A DNA stretch of 64,000 nt from Verrucomicrobiaceae bacterium (GTDB lineage: Bacteria > Verrucomicrobiota > Verrucomicrobiia > Verrucomicrobiales > Verrucomicrobiaceae): the NCBI GenBank assembly GCA_016713035.1, contig JADJPW010000007.1:361435-425434 (forward strand), given 5' to 3'. The first letter of the stretch is position 1. Each line of letters begins with the position of its first letter. The notes beneath the pieces were generated by a model, which was given only the letters and a program-made list of their open reading frames with translations, did not search any database and was not told the DNA's origin. Shown here in pieces: positions 42,963 through 52,564 of the stretch. A program made the translations under genes and the position numbers.

Positions 42963-44075
42963 ATGCCCTCAGAACCCTCCCCACCACCGCAGCTCAAAGA
43001 CTGGTTCGATGAAGCCCGCTACCGCTCCATCGCCCGGCAGCTCTCCCAGCTCACGCGTGGCTTTGATGCGAAGACCTTTCTCCAGCACACACTCACCGAT
43101 CTAGAGCCCCGCAGCCTCATGCAGCGGCTGCATCAGTGCGCTACCGCCGCAGACGCTGCGCTCACCGGCACCTACCGCCAGAAAGTCGCCGTGCTCAAGC
43201 AGCTCGCACCGCAGATCGGGCATGAGTTCGTCGCCATCTTTTGCTGTGACTACGTCGCCACCTTTGGCCTGAAAGACTTCGATTTCTCCATGGAGGCACT
43301 GCGCTACCTGACCTGCTACGGCTCTGCCGAGTTCGCCGTGCGTCCATTCATCGTCGCAGATCAAACCAAAGCCCTGCAAACCCTGCTGCGCTGGACAGCG
43401 GACCCCGATGAAAAAGTGCGCCGCCTCGCTAGTGAAGGCAGCCGCCCGCGACTGCCCTGGGGCCTGCGCCTCACCGCACTCGTGCGCGATCCAGCACCCA
43501 CCGCACCTATTTTAGAGGCATTGAAAGCCGACGAATCTCTCTTCGTCCGTCGCAGCGTCGCCAATCACCTCAATGACATCACCAAGGACCATCCGCAGCT
43601 CGTTGTGCAGCGCCTCACTGCATGGGATCTCGATCAAGAGCCCCTGCGCTGGATCGCCAAGCACGCCTGCCGCACCCTCATCAAGCGTGGTGATCCCCAG
43701 GCGCTGAAACTCTTCGGCTTCGGTCAAAAAGCAGCCGTCACCGCCACCCTGAAGCTCTCGCCTCCGCGTCTCACACTCGGTGATCGCCTGCACCTCGATG
43801 CGCACATCACCTCCACCAGCAACAAGCCGCAGCGCCTCGTCATCGACTACCTCATCCATTATGTGAAGTCCCGTGGTGCAGCCTTTGAAAAAGTCTTCAA
43901 ATGGACCGAGCTGGAGCTCACTGCCGGCCAGAGCATCCACCTGAGCAAAACCCAGCTCATCCGTGACTTCACCACCCGCAAGCATCACCCCGGCCACCAC
44001 CGCATCGAGCTCCAGATCAATGGCCAACGCCTCGCGGAAGCTGGGGTTGATTTAATCGCAGCACATGCCGCCTGA
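42963..44075 (+). CDS. AlkC-like DNA alkylation-repair glycosylase
   Basis: 370 residues. Helical HEAT-like repeats run from about 10 to 240, including Ser-Met-Glu-Ala-Leu-Arg-Tyr-Leu-Thr, Asp-Glu-Lys-Val-Arg-Arg-Leu-Ala-Ser-Glu-Gly-Ser-Arg-Pro-Arg-Leu-Pro-Trp and Val-Arg-Arg-Ser-Val-Ala-Asn-His-Leu-Asn-Asp (the Asp/Asn motif typical of AlkC/AlkD). A C-terminal beta domain of about 110 residues matches the immunoglobulin-like extension of AlkC. Expected to remove 3-methyladenine and related lesions. Divergent from the methyltransferase gene. Confidence 0.85.
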   Translation: MPSEPSPPPQLKDWFDEARYRSIARQLSQLTRGFDAKTFLQHTLTDLEPRSLMQRLHQCATAADAALTGTYRQKVAVLKQLAPQIGHEFVAIFCCDYVATFGLKDFDFSMEALRYLTCYGSAEFAVRPFIVADQTKALQTLLRWTADPDEKVRRLASEGSRPRLPWGLRLTALVRDPAPTAPILEALKADESLFVRRSVANHLNDITKDHPQLVVQRLTAWDLDQEPLRWIAKHACRTLIKRGDPQALKLFGFGQKAAVTATLKLSPPRLTLGDRLHLDAHITSTSNKPQRLVIDYLIHYVKSRGAAFEKVFKWTELELTAGQSIHLSKTQLIRDFTTRKHHPGHHRIELQINGQRLAEAGVDLIAAHAA

Positions 44076-44098
44076 GGCTTGCTTTCACGAATGCATAT

Positions 44099-45094
44099 TT
44101 GCACTTTGTACGTGTGAACGAATTCGAAGAACAACTGGCCTCTCAGCCGCATGATGCCTTTGCACGCAGCATGCTTTCTGATCCGCTGCATGCCCGTGCA
44201 TTTTTCCAGGGGCATTTGCCAACGCAGCTCGTAGCTGCCGCTGACTGGAGCACGCTGGCACTGCTGCCATCCTCTTTCGTGCAGCAGAACCTCCAGCAGT
44301 CCCATACGGACCTGCTCTATCATGTGCAAATCGGAGGCCGTGAGGTGCTTCTCTATCTTTTGCTCGAGCACCAAACGAGCGTGGACCCGCTGATGCCATT
44401 GCGGCTACTCAATTACATCTCTCTGGTGCTACGGCGACATGTCGATCTGTATGGGTTACCGCTCCCTCCGCTTCTGCCCTTTGTATTGCACCAAGGTCCA
44501 GATCGCTGGTCGGTCAGCACTCAGTTCCGTGATCTTTTTGATCTTCCGCAGGACTTGGAGTCTCTCCTTTGCCCCTATTTGCCCACATTCGAACACGCAC
44601 TACTCGACTTGAGCCAGTTCGACCCCGCACAGGAAGAAAAGCATCCGCAGATGCAGGTCATCCTACAACTCATGAAGGCTGCACGGGACAAGCAGCTCAT
44701 GGAGTTCTTTGAATGGCTCGGAAAAGCAGGCAGCGAAATCACTCTGTTGCTGCATGAAGACCTTTTCCGTCGTTGCTTACTCTACGCGGTACACATCGAC
44801 GTGAACCTTGACGTCGAAAGCATCTCCCATACACTCTCACAGCTCCCCGAACTCCAAAACCAAGCCATGTCCCTCGCTCAAAAACTCCGCAATGAAGGCC
44901 GCAACGAAGGCCTGGTTGAGGGTATCCACCGAGGCCAAGCTAAAGGGGCGTGGTTTGGTAAAATTCAGTTGTTGGAGCAGTTCTTGGGGCTGCCATCCGC
45001 CGAGACAGCTGTTTTGGCAGAGCTGGAAATGGATGCCCTGGAGCAAAAATACCGGGAGCTAGAGGCGCAGTACAATCTGCGATTCAAAAAGTAA
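44099..45094 (+). CDS. Rpn-family recombination-promoting nuclease
   Basis: 331 residues. Asp-Ala-Phe-Ala-Arg-Ser-Met-Leu-Ser-Asp-Pro near residue 20 followed by Ala-Arg-Ala-Phe-Phe is the RpnA/YhgA-type opening. Asp-Leu-Leu-Tyr-His-Val ... Leu-Leu-Tyr-Leu-Leu-Leu-Glu-His-Gln-Thr-Ser-Val-Asp gives the PD-(D/E)XK metal cluster (Asp, Glu, Gln), and Pro-Leu-Arg-Leu-Leu-Asn-Tyr follows. The tail is a helical coiled coil with Asn-Glu-Gly-Arg-Asn-Glu-Gly. Known members cut DNA and raise RecA-independent recombination. The start could instead be the GTG at 44114 (Val-Asn-Glu-Phe). Confidence 0.85.
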   Translation: MHFVRVNEFEEQLASQPHDAFARSMLSDPLHARAFFQGHLPTQLVAAADWSTLALLPSSFVQQNLQQSHTDLLYHVQIGGREVLLYLLLEHQTSVDPLMPLRLLNYISLVLRRHVDLYGLPLPPLLPFVLHQGPDRWSVSTQFRDLFDLPQDLESLLCPYLPTFEHALLDLSQFDPAQEEKHPQMQVILQLMKAARDKQLMEFFEWLGKAGSEITLLLHEDLFRRCLLYAVHIDVNLDVESISHTLSQLPELQNQAMSLAQKLRNEGRNEGLVEGIHRGQAKGAWFGKIQLLEQFLGLPSAETAVLAELEMDALEQKYRELEAQYNLRFKK

Positions 45095-45105
45095 GCTTTT
45101 TGACC

Positions 45106-47034
45106 TCAAGCCTTCGGTAGCAGCCGCGCGACGACCCAGAGCAAACCGAGCACCACCACCGCCATCGCGGCCCATAGCCATGGGCTGCCGCTGTGCGAGT
45201 CGCGTGCTGGTGGCGCGGGCGAGAGTGCCTCTGCATCACCGAGCTGCGTAGCGACATGCGTGGTTTTTTCAAAGCGATCCCGCACTAGTGCGATGTCATA
45301 CTGCGGCGCGACAGCCTTCGCGTTGCCATAGAGCAAGTGCAGCGGCTTCTCATTGCCATGCGCTTCGAACAGGAGGCTCACCACAGGTTTTTCCAATTCA
45401 GCCTGCGTTAGCTGGAGCAGTGGATTGTCGCCATTATCTGTCTCCAACCAGATTTCGGCACTGTGGGGCCGCTGATTCAATTCGAGACGTATTTTGGCCT
45501 GGGGAGCATCTGGAGTGCTTTTCCAAAAAGCGTAGCCGAGCTGTCGCGAGCGCTGCTGGCCCGTACGCGGGTCTTTTTCCATTTCGTAAGCGGTGAGTGA
45601 GCGCTCGAACAAAGTCGAAGACGTCGTGAGATGCAGCGCCTCCACCGGTAGGCCCGCAAGCGGCAGCGTGAGCCGCCAGCGAGAGATTTTGGGCCGTTTT
45701 GCATCGGGCTGGCTATCGAACTCGGCGGCGGCCATCGTGGTTTTTCCTGATTGCAGCATGAGATGGCGCACCAGCGTGTCCTCACCCGCGATCACCCGTA
45801 GATCTGAGCCATCGGCCTGCGCGTGCGTGAGCGCATGATCATCGAGATCGATGCGAAACACACGCATATCCTTCTTCGCAGGCAGAATCACCCTGCGCCA
45901 CCGCCATGCGCTGGTATCGAGCTTCACCTCATCGCTGCCTGCATTCGTCGCGGGCAGAGTCGCTTCTTGGCGAAATTCTGGATTCGGCTCCAAAGGAGCA
46001 GCGCGGATGCTCGTGGCAGGTGCACGGCGCAGATCGCTGGCCATTTTTGCCAAATCATAGCTCGGCGCAGAAGCCTGTGCATTGCCTACAAGCAAGCGCC
46101 ACTCGCCAGCCGCATCTGCTTGGAAAAGCAGCGGCAGCGCATGCCGCGTGAGCTCCACACTGTCGAGTTTCAGAGGTGGATTATCGCCGTTGTCGATCGT
46201 GAGGGTGATCTGGCGTGTGGCCGAGCTTTCGTTGAGATGCAGCTCCACATCCTCCGCATGATGGCCCTCGTATTGCAGGCGGAAAATCGGTTTCTTGATG
46301 CCGTGGAGGCTGGTGCTGGCTGCACGATCAAAGACCGATTCCGGTGTAATGAGCCGCAGACTCGCCAGCGGCAGGTTTTGTGCTCCGAGATCGAGCCTCA
46401 GCAGCGTGGAGCCGTCTTTTTCTTCGCGTGCGACGATGCGAGTGGTGTGTGGCAAGACCTGGCGCTGCTCCAGCTCGCCCACGGCATGCACGCCAGTGAA
46501 AACGACCGGCTCAGTGCGTGAATCTTCCACCCGCAGTCGAAAATGCCGCCAAGTGTCCGCAGGCAGAGCGAGCTCCATTTTTTGAAAGCCCACCTGGCGG
46601 CATAGAATCACATTTTCGGCCAGTTTTTGCCAATCTGATCCATCGCGACTGGCCTCCAGCGTCACGGCTTTGATGAAGGTACTGTCGCTCGTGCCGAAAC
46701 GCAGCAGATTCACCGGTTTGGAGCCACTGAGTTGGAACTCCAACTGCGTCGTCTGGCCTTCGAGCGTCTGTTTCAGTCCCTTGGCGTCTTCTTCATGCAG
46801 TTTTGGCAAAGTGGGCGTCAGCAGCACATAGGGCATCTCCACGCCCGTCGGACTCAGCAGGCGTAAATCGCCCAAATTCATCACCGAGGCATCCAGCAGC
46901 GCAGGATCGAGCTCCACACGATGCAGGCCAGTCTGCGACACGCTCAGGCGCTGCTGATGCGTCCAGGCGGCGTGATCGGCTGCTAAGGAGCAAATATTTG
47001 AAGCGATTAGTGCCAGCGTAACGATGTATTTCAT
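45106..47034 (-). CDS. DUF3999-like exported protein
   Basis: 642 residues from ATG 47034. A signal peptide ends near Ser-Leu-Ala-Ala (about 20) and a single C-terminal membrane helix (about 618-635) is followed by a basic end. The body is two beta-sandwich halves with similar phrases (Thr-Ile-Asp-Asn-Gly-Asp-Asn-Pro-Pro-Leu; Glu-Thr-Asp-Asn-Gly-Asp-Asn-Pro-Leu-Leu), suggesting an internal duplication. DUF3999 genes are known to accompany DUF2339 genes, as here, with a zinc-ribbon gene in between. Probably periplasmic; function unknown. Confidence 0.75.
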   Translation of the reverse strand: MKYIVTLALIASNICSLAADHAAWTHQQRLSVSQTGLHRVELDPALLDASVMNLGDLRLLSPTGVEMPYVLLTPTLPKLHEEDAKGLKQTLEGQTTQLEFQLSGSKPVNLLRFGTSDSTFIKAVTLEASRDGSDWQKLAENVILCRQVGFQKMELALPADTWRHFRLRVEDSRTEPVVFTGVHAVGELEQRQVLPHTTRIVAREEKDGSTLLRLDLGAQNLPLASLRLITPESVFDRAASTSLHGIKKPIFRLQYEGHHAEDVELHLNESSATRQITLTIDNGDNPPLKLDSVELTRHALPLLFQADAAGEWRLLVGNAQASAPSYDLAKMASDLRRAPATSIRAAPLEPNPEFRQEATLPATNAGSDEVKLDTSAWRWRRVILPAKKDMRVFRIDLDDHALTHAQADGSDLRVIAGEDTLVRHLMLQSGKTTMAAAEFDSQPDAKRPKISRWRLTLPLAGLPVEALHLTTSSTLFERSLTAYEMEKDPRTGQQRSRQLGYAFWKSTPDAPQAKIRLELNQRPHSAEIWLETDNGDNPLLQLTQAELEKPVVSLLFEAHGNEKPLHLLYGNAKAVAPQYDIALVRDRFEKTTHVATQLGDAEALSPAPPARDSHSGSPWLWAAMAVVVLGLLWVVARLLPKA

Positions 47035-47066
47035 GAATAGAATGTCTGTGCCCAAAAAGAGCGGAT

Positions 47067-47408
47067 TTAGCCCCATTCGCCATTCCCAAGCTTGTGCGGG
47101 TGACGCTCAATAAGAGCATATATAAACTCCACGATGCTGCGCAGGCAGACAGGACACCGCAAATCGCCAGGAAACTTCTCTTGGGCCGCGCTCCCACATC
47201 CTGGGCAAAACCAATCGCCGCCAATGCCATGTGGTTTTCCGTTATACGTGAACACAGCATCTTTGGGTCTTCGTATTTGAGTAACATAGCAATCTCTCAG
47301 TCTGCTTTCCAGATTCTGAGAAAGACCCATTTCGCCTCGAACGCACTCTAAGCCGCCGTTGGCTGACTCGGTTAAAAGGTCACCGCATTTTGGACAATGT
47401 AGTTTCAT
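47067..47408 (-). CDS. Small double zinc-ribbon protein
   Basis: 113 residues with three CXXC knuckles: Cys-Pro-Lys-Cys (5-8), Cys-Pro-Gly-Cys and Cys-Pro-Val-Cys near the C-terminus, the last two able to form one ribbon while the first pairs with an unknown partner. Its ATG overlaps the stop of the DUF2339 gene (ATGA, 47405-47408) and the DUF3999 gene starts 33 bp downstream, so it is embedded in that operon. No family identified; AT-richer than its neighbours. Confidence 0.65.
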   Translation of the reverse strand: MKLHCPKCGDLLTESANGGLECVRGEMGLSQNLESRLRDCYVTQIRRPKDAVFTYNGKPHGIGGDWFCPGCGSAAQEKFPGDLRCPVCLRSIVEFIYALIERHPHKLGNGEWG

Positions 47409-50400
47409 GATTTCGGTTCGTCTTGGAGATAGCGCTGATAGAGATAGGAGGCCGCCAGGGCGATGATCGCCACCACCATGAGTGCGGCTACGCGGTAGAT
47501 GTTGCCGATGTTGGCTAGGTCATTGAAGAAAAGCTTGAGGAGTGCCACGACGAGTAAGGCGATGCCGACATAGCGTGTGGGCGCATTCCGCTTCCAGATG
47601 CCGAGCATGAGCAAAGCGAGCGCAAAGAGCGACCACGCGATGGTCGTCGTCATGTCGCGAACGAAGCTGTGATTGAAATCCAGCACACGCACCACACTCC
47701 CCGGCTCGGTGAAGTAATCAGCGATTTGGTAATTCATGAGCAGAAAGATCAACGCCGTGCCCATGCCGATGAAAAGGCCGCGCAAATTCACCTCACGCCA
47801 CAGATGAGCAGGCGGCGTGAGCATTTTCGCTGCTGCGAACATGGCCAGTGCCGTCAGTGTGAGTGCGTAGAGCGGCCAATTCATGAAAGCGGTATCGCCA
47901 CGCAGTTGCGCATGCCACAGGTCCGAATTGAGCGCTAAACGAGCAAAGGAAGCCACAAGCAAAGCTGCGCCTGTGATGCGCAGGCCATCATGCGGCACGC
48001 GGCGGAAGATCCAGCACAGTGCTGCACCCTCCAGCGCCCAGCCGAGCGTGATCCACTGCCGCTCAAACTGCACCGGGAACACCAGCGTGATGAAAAACAA
48101 CGCCACTCCACCATACCACGCGAGCTGCGTGAGCCGCGCTGGATTTTGAAGTTGCCCTGTTCCTGCGGAACAGGGACTTCCTTGTTGCGCAGCAACAAGG
48201 CTACTTTGCTTCAAAATGAAGATCAGCATGAGCAGCGGAGCCAGCGCAAAGCCGAGTGGTAGCAGTCCCATCGCCCCATTCGGCCACGCTAGAATCACCG
48301 TGCGATAGACCAGCCCGAAGAAGCCGAGCCCCGCCGCTGCGGAGGCGATCCACGGCAGCTTCCGCGTGGCGAAGAAGTCTCTGAAGAGCAGCGGAAACAG
48401 CGTGAACAACAAGTAAAAGCCCAGATGCCACAGCAGCGGCACCACCGGCCACTCCGCGCGGAAGCTCTGCCCATGCCATGACCACGCCAGCGCGAGCACA
48501 CAGCCCAATGCCGTCGGCACGAGCTGCGTGATGCCACTCACGCGTGCCAGCCCGAGCATGAAGACCACCAGCAGCAGCGCGAGGCCAAACATGGGCGATG
48601 GGTCCGCCACATGCAGATGCAGCGTCGCGGCGATCAGCAGGACGAAGGGCATCACCGCCGCGCTCACCGGCAAAAGGCCTGCGAACTGCGCCTGGGGCCG
48701 CTTTTTCGCCAGGAAACTGCACGCCGCGACGAATACCAGGCTGAAGCCACCGAGCACGCTCAAAAACGGCGCGAGGCTCAGTGTGGCATCCGCAGGCAAT
48801 CGCATGAAAAGCCACATACCAACTGTGATCACCGTCAGAGCCAGTGCGACGAGCACCGGAGCCAGCGCCCCAGTCACCAAAGCAACACCGATGACCAGCG
48901 CATCTGCCAGCAGCACCGCTGGCCACAGCGCAAGGCTGACTTGTTCGAGGAAGAGCACCGGCATCATCATGAGCAGCAGGGTGACCACGGGTGTCCAGCT
49001 CATGAAGCCCTGCACCGCCTCACCACGCCGCTGCCACAGCACTGCGAAGCCCGTGTGCAACACCCCAAAGAGCAAATACAGCCCCAGCGCCCACGGCAGC
49101 AGCTCCTGGCGCAGACTCAGACTCGTCCAGCTCATCAAATGCAGAAAGCCCAGGCCCGCGCTGATGCCCTGCGCCATTTTCACCTGTGGTTTCAGCCACA
49201 CGATGGCCATCACCAGCACACTCAGGCCCAGCACCAGCGTGTAGAGCACTCCAGGACGAGCTGAGACACTGCTGAAGCTGAGAAACACAAACGCCGCCAG
49301 CATCCCGCCGCCACAGAGCATCAGGGCTCCATTCGTGGGTGCATGCTCATCTCGACGCGACCAGATCAGCGCGGCGGTGAAGAGCGTCGCAAAACCCAGC
49401 AACACTCCCACCGGCACCCAAGTGGCTGTGCCGTATGCGTAGCCACTGCTCGTCCAGAATTTCTCCAGCCACCCGAGCTGCATCACCAGCACACCACCAG
49501 CGGCGAGTGGGATGAGGTGATGCCATTTCGTATGCTTCACCACGGCCAGCACGCCGAGGCACAGCAGCGCGATGTAGCTCCACAGGCCGAGCGGATTGTC
49601 CTGCCCAGTGGAGCACAAGATCGGTGTCAAAAAGCCACCCAGGATGCCCAGAATGGCGACGACCTGTGCACGCAGCCGCACCGCTAAGATGAAGGCCACC
49701 GCGGTGATCACCGCCATGAAACCAAAGGTGAACATCGCACTCTCAAACGGCCCGATACGCCACAGCGAATGCCCCGCAAAGGTCACGCCATACAGCGCCA
49801 CGATACCCGTGGCACACAGCGTCTGCGCTAGCGTGATGTAGCGCGGCCTGCGGTGCATGATGACACCGCCGATGACCAGCCCCACACCCGTGATGAGCCC
49901 CATCGCCATGCGCAGTGCGGGAGAGATCCAGCCCTGCTCCATGCTGTGCTTCACAAAGAAGACGATGCCCAAAAACAGCGCCAAACCGCCTACCCATGCG
50001 AAGAGCTTCGCTCCCATGAACTGCTCCAGATTGATCGGCGGCAGTTTGGGCAGTGGCGGCGGCGATTTCGGCAAAATGGGCTCCACAGGCGGGATTTCGC
50101 GTTTCGGCTCCACTTTGGGCATTTCAGGCTGCACCTCGATTTGCGGCGCTGGCTCGAGATAGGCTGGTGGAGGCACAAAAACCGGTTTTTTCGGCTCTGG
50201 CTGCGGTTTGGGTGCGGGAGCCGGTTTGTCACCGATGACGTCGCTGACATGCGTGGAGAGCTTATTGATGCGCTCGATCTGTGTGGCGTGGATGTTTTGC
50301 ATCCGCGACAGCTCGTGGCGGAGTGCCGCCGCCTCACGTTTAGCACCAGAAGCCGTGACCATGGCTGCGATGGGTAAGATGAAGACAATGGCGATGAGCA

Positions 50401-50419
50401 GGAGTATGATGATTTCCAT
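47405..50419 (-). CDS. DUF2339 polytopic membrane protein
   Basis: 1004 residues. A short N-terminal helix is followed by a coiled coil (about 25-55), a Pro-rich linker (about 65-130), and then more than 20 membrane spans to the end, with Phe-Ala-Trp-Val-Gly-Gly-Leu-Ala-Leu-Phe-Leu-Gly near the first one, the DUF2339 hallmark. A palindromic repeat has entered the gene in frame at 48144-48216. Heads the operon with the zinc ribbon and DUF3999 protein; inner-membrane location, role unknown. Confidence 0.85.
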   Translation of the reverse strand: MEIIILLLIAIVFILPIAAMVTASGAKREAAALRHELSRMQNIHATQIERINKLSTHVSDVIGDKPAPAPKPQPEPKKPVFVPPPAYLEPAPQIEVQPEMPKVEPKREIPPVEPILPKSPPPLPKLPPINLEQFMGAKLFAWVGGLALFLGIVFFVKHSMEQGWISPALRMAMGLITGVGLVIGGVIMHRRPRYITLAQTLCATGIVALYGVTFAGHSLWRIGPFESAMFTFGFMAVITAVAFILAVRLRAQVVAILGILGGFLTPILCSTGQDNPLGLWSYIALLCLGVLAVVKHTKWHHLIPLAAGGVLVMQLGWLEKFWTSSGYAYGTATWVPVGVLLGFATLFTAALIWSRRDEHAPTNGALMLCGGGMLAAFVFLSFSSVSARPGVLYTLVLGLSVLVMAIVWLKPQVKMAQGISAGLGFLHLMSWTSLSLRQELLPWALGLYLLFGVLHTGFAVLWQRRGEAVQGFMSWTPVVTLLLMMMPVLFLEQVSLALWPAVLLADALVIGVALVTGALAPVLVALALTVITVGMWLFMRLPADATLSLAPFLSVLGGFSLVFVAACSFLAKKRPQAQFAGLLPVSAAVMPFVLLIAATLHLHVADPSPMFGLALLLVVFMLGLARVSGITQLVPTALGCVLALAWSWHGQSFRAEWPVVPLLWHLGFYLLFTLFPLLFRDFFATRKLPWIASAAAGLGFFGLVYRTVILAWPNGAMGLLPLGFALAPLLMLIFILKQSSLVAAQQGSPCSAGTGQLQNPARLTQLAWYGGVALFFITLVFPVQFERQWITLGWALEGAALCWIFRRVPHDGLRITGAALLVASFARLALNSDLWHAQLRGDTAFMNWPLYALTLTALAMFAAAKMLTPPAHLWREVNLRGLFIGMGTALIFLLMNYQIADYFTEPGSVVRVLDFNHSFVRDMTTTIAWSLFALALLMLGIWKRNAPTRYVGIALLVVALLKLFFNDLANIGNIYRVAALMVVAIIALAASYLYQRYLQDEPKS
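48144..48216. repeat. Double-hairpin palindromic repeat inside the DUF2339 gene
   Basis: Two perfect hairpins, CCCTGTTCC-TGC-GGAACAGGG (48155-48175) and CCTTGTTGC-GCA-GCAACAAGG (48180-48200), lie 4 bp apart and are flanked by the inverted pair TTTTGAAG (48144-48151) / CTTCAAAA (48209-48216). Translated through, it adds about 24 residues (Gln/Ser/Gly-rich) between two membrane segments without breaking the frame. Confidence 0.8.
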
Positions 50420-50505
50420 GACGCTGTGAAGTCTGCCGCAAAGCCGCGTGTCTTGAAATTGATATTCACGCGGCGGTCATTGAGGAAAGCGATGGAGATG
50501 CCTGA

Positions 50506-51658
50506 TCACGCTACGCCGACGGCCCTGCGCAAGACATCCAGCTCTTTCAGCGGCAGTGCATCGACCTTGTCATGCACGGGGTAGCTTTTTTCACCGGGGT
50601 GGATGATCCACGCGTGCTCGAGCTTGAGGTCGTCGAGGGCGATGTGGAGGGATTTGGTCATCTTGGGGCCATCGTTGACCTTGAACTCGACGCCGTAGGC
50701 CTTGCCACCGCGGAAGAGCAGCAGATCGAGCTCGGCACCTGCATGGGTGCCCCAGTAGTAGGTGTCCGCGCTGCCACAAAGAGCCAGCACCTGCTCCAGC
50801 GCATAGCCTTCCCATGAAGCGCCGAGTTTCGGGTGCGAGTGCAGGTCCTTCGTGGCCTGGATGCCGAGAAGGCTGTGTAGCAGGCCGCTGTCTCGCACAT
50901 AGACTTTCGGAGCGCTGAGTTCGCGTTTGCCGAGGTTCGTGTGCCAGGGCTGGAGCCGCCGCACGACGTAGGTGCCGCACAAGATGTCGAGGTAGTTCCG
51001 GGCGGTGCCTTCGGAGGAGCCGAGGGAGCGTGCGAGTTCGGCGGCATTCCACTGCTGGCCGTGGAAATGCCCCACCATCGTCCAAAAGCGCCGCAGCGTC
51101 GGCGCGGGTGTGCGGATGCCGAGTTGGGGAAGATCGCGTTCGAGGAAGGTGCGGATGAAGTCCGTGCGCCAACGCCAGCTAGCCGCGTCGCCCTTGGCTA
51201 AAAACGAGCGGGGGAAGCCGCCGCGCAGCCACAGGTCGTCGAGTTCGTCCGCCTTGACCTCGCCAGTGTGAAAGCCGGTGAGATCGACGAAGCCCACACG
51301 GCCCGCGAGTGTCTCGGAGACGCCTTTGACGATGTCCGGCGAGGCGGAGCCGAGGATCAAAAACTGAGCGGGCCTGCTGCTCCGATCCGCCAGCGGGCGG
51401 AGCGTGCTGAAAAGCTCCGGCATGCGCTGAATTTCGTCGATCACGACCAGTCCGGTGAGTTTTTGAGCGCCAGCCCGGCTGGGCCAGCGCGGCGCGGTCC
51501 TCGGCGCTCTCCATGTCGAACCAGTGCCCGCCTTCACGGTCGGCGAGCATCCTTGCGAGCGTGGTCTTCCCGCACTGTCGCGGCCCCAGCAAGGCTGCGA
51601 CAGGGTTTTCATCCAGAGCCGTTTCGAGTCGGCTCATGGCTTCCTGGCGGTCGATCAT
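50506..51658 (-). pseudogene. DUF4143/AAA ATPase gene broken by a frameshift
   Basis: The N-terminal part starts at 51658 with Met-Ile-Asp-Arg-Gln-Glu and Walker A Gly-Pro-Arg-Gln-Cys-Gly-Lys-Thr-Thr-Leu, running in one frame to about 51485 (Ala-Gln-Pro-Gly). The rest continues in another frame from about 51480 with Walker B Leu-Val-Val-Ile-Asp-Glu-Ile-Gln-Arg and, from about 51200, the DUF4143 domain with Trp-Leu-Arg-Gly-Gly-Phe-Pro and Glu-Leu-Asp-Leu-Leu. Joined, the two halves give a full-length member (about 380 residues). The junction has five A residues and looks short of two bases against the expected reading. Function in the family: ATPases of unknown role, sometimes mobile. Confidence 0.8.
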
Positions 51659-51723
51659 GGTCGGATACTATCCTTGAAAATCATCAAAGCAATTGTGGAT
51701 TTACAAGGAAGAATCACAAACTG

Positions 51724-52479
51724 TTACAGGCTCACTTCGGTGACCAAACCAGGCATAAAGCCGGGGTTTGGCCGCTCGGGATAAGCGCGGGGATTCGCCA
51801 GTACGCGTGTTTCGCCGATGCGATAGTCGTTGGAGTGATGGATGTGGCCGTGAATCCAGAGCTGCGGCTGGTACTGCATGATGAGCGGCTCCAGGTGGGA
51901 GGCGTAGGCGCAACTGATCTCTTCCGTCCGGCGACGATCCGGCAAGGAGAGCATGGACGGGGCATGATGCGTGACGATGACGCTGCTGCGAGAGTCTCCA
52001 GCTTCAAAGAAGGCCGTCATAGCCTGCACAGAGGCGAGGTGAGCCTGCCGCGTGTCTTTCGGCGAGAGGCGTTTGTAGCCTTTGGCGGAGTTGCGGACGC
52101 GTTTGTAGTCGTTCATGACAGCTCCGGCGGCGAGGCAGCCGAGCTGCCAATCACCCATGAGTGCCATGTCAGTCCAGAGCGTGCAGCCAAAGATGCGCAC
52201 TCCGGCGATGGTGACGGATTCGTTTTCGAGCACGTGGACATTGGTGCCTCGGGCCATTTCGCGGAGCTTGTCGATCAGTGAGGGGTAGTTTTCGCCGTAG
52301 AACTCGTGGTTGCCGCAAAGGTAGATGACAGGCACGTCGGTGAAGGTGCGCAGAATCCACTTCAGGCCGTTCGTCTTCGTCGAGACATCGCCCGCGAGCA
52401 CCACGCAGTCACAGTCCACCCTCGGAACCGGCACCTCGCCGAATTCTTGATGCAGATCGCTGAGGATGTGGAGGCGCAT
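51724..52479 (-). CDS. Calcineurin-like metallophosphoesterase
   Basis: 251 residues from ATG 52479. Metal-binding motifs: Leu-Ser-Asp-Leu-His (Asp-Xaa-His), Leu-Ala-Gly-Asp-Val-Ser-Thr, Cys-Gly-Asn-His-Glu, Val-Thr-His-His-Ala-Pro and Gly-His-Ile-His-His. The series and spacing match the calcineurin-like family; substrate unknown. The frame extends upstream to 52566 through an Asp/Ser/Arg-rich piece with no family meaning, and 52565 is where the divergent gene begins, so the short start is preferred. Confidence 0.88.
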   Translation of the reverse strand: MRLHILSDLHQEFGEVPVPRVDCDCVVLAGDVSTKTNGLKWILRTFTDVPVIYLCGNHEFYGENYPSLIDKLREMARGTNVHVLENESVTIAGVRIFGCTLWTDMALMGDWQLGCLAAGAVMNDYKRVRNSAKGYKRLSPKDTRQAHLASVQAMTAFFEAGDSRSSVIVTHHAPSMLSLPDRRRTEEISCAYASHLEPLIMQYQPQLWIHGHIHHSNDYRIGETRVLANPRAYPERPNPGFMPGLVTEVSL

Positions 52480-52564
52480 GGGGGCTTTTACGGCTTCGCT
52501 TTGTGCTTCGTCAATAGTGCGTGAAGATTGACGCATGATGGCGTCCTTGTAACTTCGATCTGTC

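Noticed and set aside
51179..51658. Independent small ATPase gene
   Set aside because: It holds only the first part of the DUF4143 ATPase; the remainder is in the next frame.
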